From NCBI GenBank assembly GCA_903926695.1, contig CAIYKK010000501.1:1-8310 (forward strand): a stretch of 8,310 nucleotides of DNA, written 5' to 3'. Below are positions 5,965-8,310 of this stretch, one piece after another (the stretch's first letter is position 1; each line of letters starts with the position of its first letter). The translations under genes were made by a program, and so were the position numbers. The notes under the pieces were generated by a model. That model ran no database searches. It saw nothing but the letters and a program-made list of their open reading frames with translations, and was not told the origin of the DNA. This stretch comes from an uncultured Burkholderiales bacterium. Its GTDB lineage: Bacteria > Pseudomonadota > Gammaproteobacteria > Burkholderiales > Burkholderiaceae_C.

Positions 5965-8310
5965 ATGCACACCGCCGCCCCGCCCCTTGACTCCAGCCTG
6001 CCGGCGCAGGCGCTGCGCCTCAACATCAGCGAGATGAGCTGCGCCTCGTGCGTGGCGCGGGTCGAAAAAGCGCTCAAGCAGGTGCCGGGCGTGCTGTCGG
6101 CGGAGGTCAACCTGGCCACCGAAACCGCCGAAATCCACGCCGCCCGCCAGACCCACGGCAGCGCCGCCCTGCTGGCCCAGTTGATCGCCGCTGCGGACAA
6201 AGCCGGTTATCCCGCGTCCGAATGGCGCGAACCGGGCACAGCCGTCAGCACGGACGGCAGCGCCCGCCCCGAGCAGACCGCCGATGCCAGCGCAGGCCAC
6301 GCCAACGCCAGCGCCAACGTGAGCGCTAGCACCCCGCCCGGCGCGGCCAGCGCCAGCGCGCAGTCGGGCGCGCCAGCCCGCGCCAAACCCGGCGCGCCGT
6401 GGTGGCCGATTGCGCTGGCCGCTGCGCTGTCGGCACCGCTGGCGCTGCCCATGTTCGGCGCGCTGCTCGGCCAGTCGTGGATGCTGGACGGCTGGCTGCA
6501 ATGGGCGCTGGCCACGCCGGTGCAGTTCTGGCTCGGGGCGCGGTTTTACAAATCCGGCTGGAAAGCGGCTCGGGCGGGCGCGGGCAACATGGATTTATTG
6601 GTCGCGCTGGGCACGTCGGCGGCTTACGGGTTGAGTGTTTATCTGCTGCTCCGGCACGGCGGCGGTGATGGCGGCAGCCACGGCGCGCCGCACCTGTACT
6701 TTGAAGCCTCGGCGGTCGTCATCACCTTGGTGCTGCTGGGCAAATGGCTGGAAGCGCGCGCCAAGCGCCAGACCACCGAAGCCATCCGCGCCCTGAACGC
6801 GCTGCGCCCCGAAACCGCCCGGCTGCGCCGCAACGGCGTGGACACCGACGTGCCGGTGGCCGAGGTGAAAGTCGGCGACTGGGTCGTGGTGCGCCCCGGC
6901 GAGCGCATCGCCGTCGATGGCGAGATCCTCGAAGGCGCGACCGAGGCCGATGAGTCGCTCATCACCGGCGAAAGCCTGCCGGTGAATAAACAGCCCGGCG
7001 ACCGGGTGACGGGCGGCGCGGTCAACGGCGAAGGGCTGATTGTGGTGCGCACCAGCGCCGTCGGCGCGGAATCGACGCTGGCGCGCATTGTGCGAATGGT
7101 CGAGTCGGCGCAGGCGAAAAAAGCGCCGATTCAGCGGCTGGTCGATCAGGTGAGCGCCGTGTTTGTGCCGGTGGTGATTGGGATTGCGTTGGTCGCGCTG
7201 CTGGGCTGGGGCTTGTTCGGCGCGGGCGACGGCCATTGGGAAACGGCCATTTTGAACGCCGTCGCCGTGCTGGTGATTGCCTGCCCGTGCGCGCTCGGAC
7301 TGGCCACGCCGACCGCCATCATGGCCGGAACCGGCGTCGCGGCGCGCCACGGCATTTTGATCAAAGACGCGGAGGCGCTGGAAGTGGCGCACCAAGTCAA
7401 AGTCGTGGCTTTCGACAAAACCGGCACGCTGACTGAGGGCCGTCCCGAGCTGGTCGCGCTGGTGACGCTGGCGGAATTGACCGATTCCGCCACGTCGGCA
7501 AACCCCGCCGGGCGAACGGCTGGAACGCATTCGGCGGCGCTAGCTGCGGCGACGGCCACGGCTGCGGCTGCGACGGCTGATTCGACCAGTTCGGCTGCGC
7601 TGGCGGCCCCAGCCGCGCAGGCTGGCCGCACGCCTAGCGCCAGCCGCAACGCAGTTCTGAGCTGGAGCGCTGCGATTCAATCCGGCAGCGAACACCCGCT
7701 GGCGAAGGCTGTCACCGCGCTAGCCTCCAAAGAAAATCTCGCCGTGCCAGCAGCCACACAGGTGCGCGCCGTGGCTGGGCGCGGCATGGCGGCGGTGGTG
7801 GACGGGCGCGAATTGCGCCTCGGCAGCCCGCGTTTTATGCAGGAACTGAACGTCGATGTAAGCGCGCTGGCAGAACGCGCCGCCGCGCTCGAAGCCCAAG
7901 GCCGCACCGTGTCGTGGCTGGCCGATGTGAGCGGCGCGCCGCAACTGCTGGCGCTGCTGGCTTTTGGCGACGCGGTGAAAACCAGCGCGGCCCCGGCCAT
8001 CGCCCGGCTGCACGCGCTGGGCATTCAAACCGCGCTGATCACCGGCGACAACCAAGGCAGCGCCGACGCGGTGGCGAAGCAACTCGGCATCACCATCGTC
8101 CACGCCCAGGTTTTGCCCGAAGACAAAGCCAACATCGTCAGCCAGCTCAAGGCCGGGATTGTTGGCATGAACGACAAAAACGCCCGCGTGGCAATGGTCG
8201 GCGACGGCATCAACGACGCGCCCGCGCTGGCCGCCGCCGATGTCGGCATTGCGATGTCCACCGGCACCGACGTGGCGATGCAGGCGGCGGGCATCACGCT
8301 GATGCGCTGC
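5965..8310 (+). CDS. copA: Cu(I)-exporting P1B-type ATPase (3' end outside window)
   Basis: The 782 residues visible form most of a copper-efflux ATPase that pumps Cu(I) out of the cytosol. One N-terminal HMA domain has MSCASC (Cys26, Cys29). A low-complexity Ala/Ser/Pro linker (about 89-144) leads to membrane helices near 147-167, 178-195, 209-228 and 245-265. The actuator domain has TGES (334-337). Helices near 396-420 and 430-452 follow, the second with the CPC copper site (440-442). Then come the phosphorylation motif DKTGT (Asp484), an Ala-rich insert (about 506-561), the nucleotide-binding SEHP (His577), TGDN (693-696) and GDGIND (746-751). The last two helices with the remaining copper ligands lie beyond the edge. 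The start at 5965 has AGGAG 9 bases upstream. The frame shows no interruption. The CPC and SEHP motifs and the CueR promoter favour copper over Zn/Cd; silver export is possible as well. Confidence 0.96.
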   Translation, partial: MHTAAPPLDSSLPAQALRLNISEMSCASCVARVEKALKQVPGVLSAEVNLATETAEIHAARQTHGSAALLAQLIAAADKAGYPASEWREPGTAVSTDGSARPEQTADASAGHANASANVSASTPPGAASASAQSGAPARAKPGAPWWPIALAAALSAPLALPMFGALLGQSWMLDGWLQWALATPVQFWLGARFYKSGWKAARAGAGNMDLLVALGTSAAYGLSVYLLLRHGGGDGGSHGAPHLYFEASAVVITLVLLGKWLEARAKRQTTEAIRALNALRPETARLRRNGVDTDVPVAEVKVGDWVVVRPGERIAVDGEILEGATEADESLITGESLPVNKQPGDRVTGGAVNGEGLIVVRTSAVGAESTLARIVRMVESAQAKKAPIQRLVDQVSAVFVPVVIGIALVALLGWGLFGAGDGHWETAILNAVAVLVIACPCALGLATPTAIMAGTGVAARHGILIKDAEALEVAHQVKVVAFDKTGTLTEGRPELVALVTLAELTDSATSANPAGRTAGTHSAALAAATATAAAATADSTSSAALAAPAAQAGRTPSASRNAVLSWSAAIQSGSEHPLAKAVTALASKENLAVPAATQVRAVAGRGMAAVVDGRELRLGSPRFMQELNVDVSALAERAAALEAQGRTVSWLADVSGAPQLLALLAFGDAVKTSAAPAIARLHALGIQTALITGDNQGSADAVAKQLGITIVHAQVLPEDKANIVSQLKAGIVGMNDKNARVAMVGDGINDAPALAAADVGIAMSTGTDVAMQAAGITLMRC
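6229..6396 (+). other. Low-complexity Ala/Ser/Pro linker of CopA
   Basis: Residues about 89-144 of CopA are dominated by Ala, Ser, Gly and Pro (for example [20 protein letters not shown]). They join the HMA domain to the first membrane helix. Linkers here vary among CopA proteins, but one this long and biased probably arose by repeat-rich GC drift and should be disordered. Confidence 0.7.
7480..7647 (+). other. Ala-rich insertion between the phosphorylation and nucleotide-binding regions of CopA
   Basis: Asp484 of DKTGT and His577 of SEHP are 93 residues apart, whereas I recall about 38 in well-studied CopA proteins (Legionella, Archaeoglobus). The extra segment of about 55 residues (506-561) is mostly Ala, Thr and Ser, including [19 protein letters not shown]. 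At DNA level it is built of GCTGCG/GCGACG-like units. The reading frame is kept and all motifs on either side are intact. Confidence 0.75.

Noticed and set aside
6595..7530. Long open frame on the - strand opposite copA
   Set aside because: It lies wholly antisense to conserved CopA motifs, is rich in Arg/His/Gln as GC-rich shadow frames are, and has no supporting ribosome site.

Overview
The window looks like chromosomal DNA of a high-GC proteobacterium, most likely a betaproteobacterium of the Burkholderiales (Comamonadaceae-like). That placement is an inference from base composition, the mix of genes (YidB-like protein, Psd, CueR-type copper promoters) and protein style; no rRNA or tRNA is present to confirm it.

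Layout, left to right. (1) The 3' end of a YidB/DUF937-family gene on the + strand (to 227). It faces, across a 78-base gap with a GC-rich stem-loop, a complete M20-family zinc metallopeptidase on the - strand (306-1784). (2) Upstream of that on the same strand is psd, phosphatidylserine decarboxylase (2008-2916), with all catalytic residues and the LGST self-cleavage site. (3) Next is a copper-homeostasis locus: copZ, a 62-residue Cu(I) chaperone on the - strand (3048-3236), and copA, a Cu(I)-exporting P1B-type ATPase on the + strand (5965 to beyond the window end). Each has a textbook CueR/MerR-type promoter: TTGACC, a 19-bp spacer carrying an ACCTTGC/GCAAGGT-like dyad, then CACACT. The two promoters point away from each other. 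(4) Between these two promoters sits a sharply AT-richer block (about 3307-5830). It is almost entirely one - strand gene (3350-5755) for an 801-residue DNA N6-adenine methyltransferase with a probable N-terminal PD-(D/E)xK nuclease, that is, a single-chain Type IIG-like restriction-modification enzyme.

The simplest reading is that a compact divergent copZ/copA regulatory region, both arms induced by Cu(I) through CueR, was split by horizontally acquired DNA bearing a solitary restriction-modification gene. Both copper promoters survived intact. A 7-bp repeat (AAGCGGC) occurs at both edges of the AT-rich block, and no transposase or integrase is visible. Other oddities are a perfect 22-bp dyad at the predicted copA transcription start and an Ala-rich expansion of about 55 residues inside the CopA cytoplasmic catalytic region.

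CopZ would carry Cu(I) in the cytosol to membrane-bound CopA, which exports it using ATP. Psd makes phosphatidylethanolamine, and the M20 enzyme probably cleaves small peptides; neither has an evident link to copper. The cueR regulator gene is not in the window.
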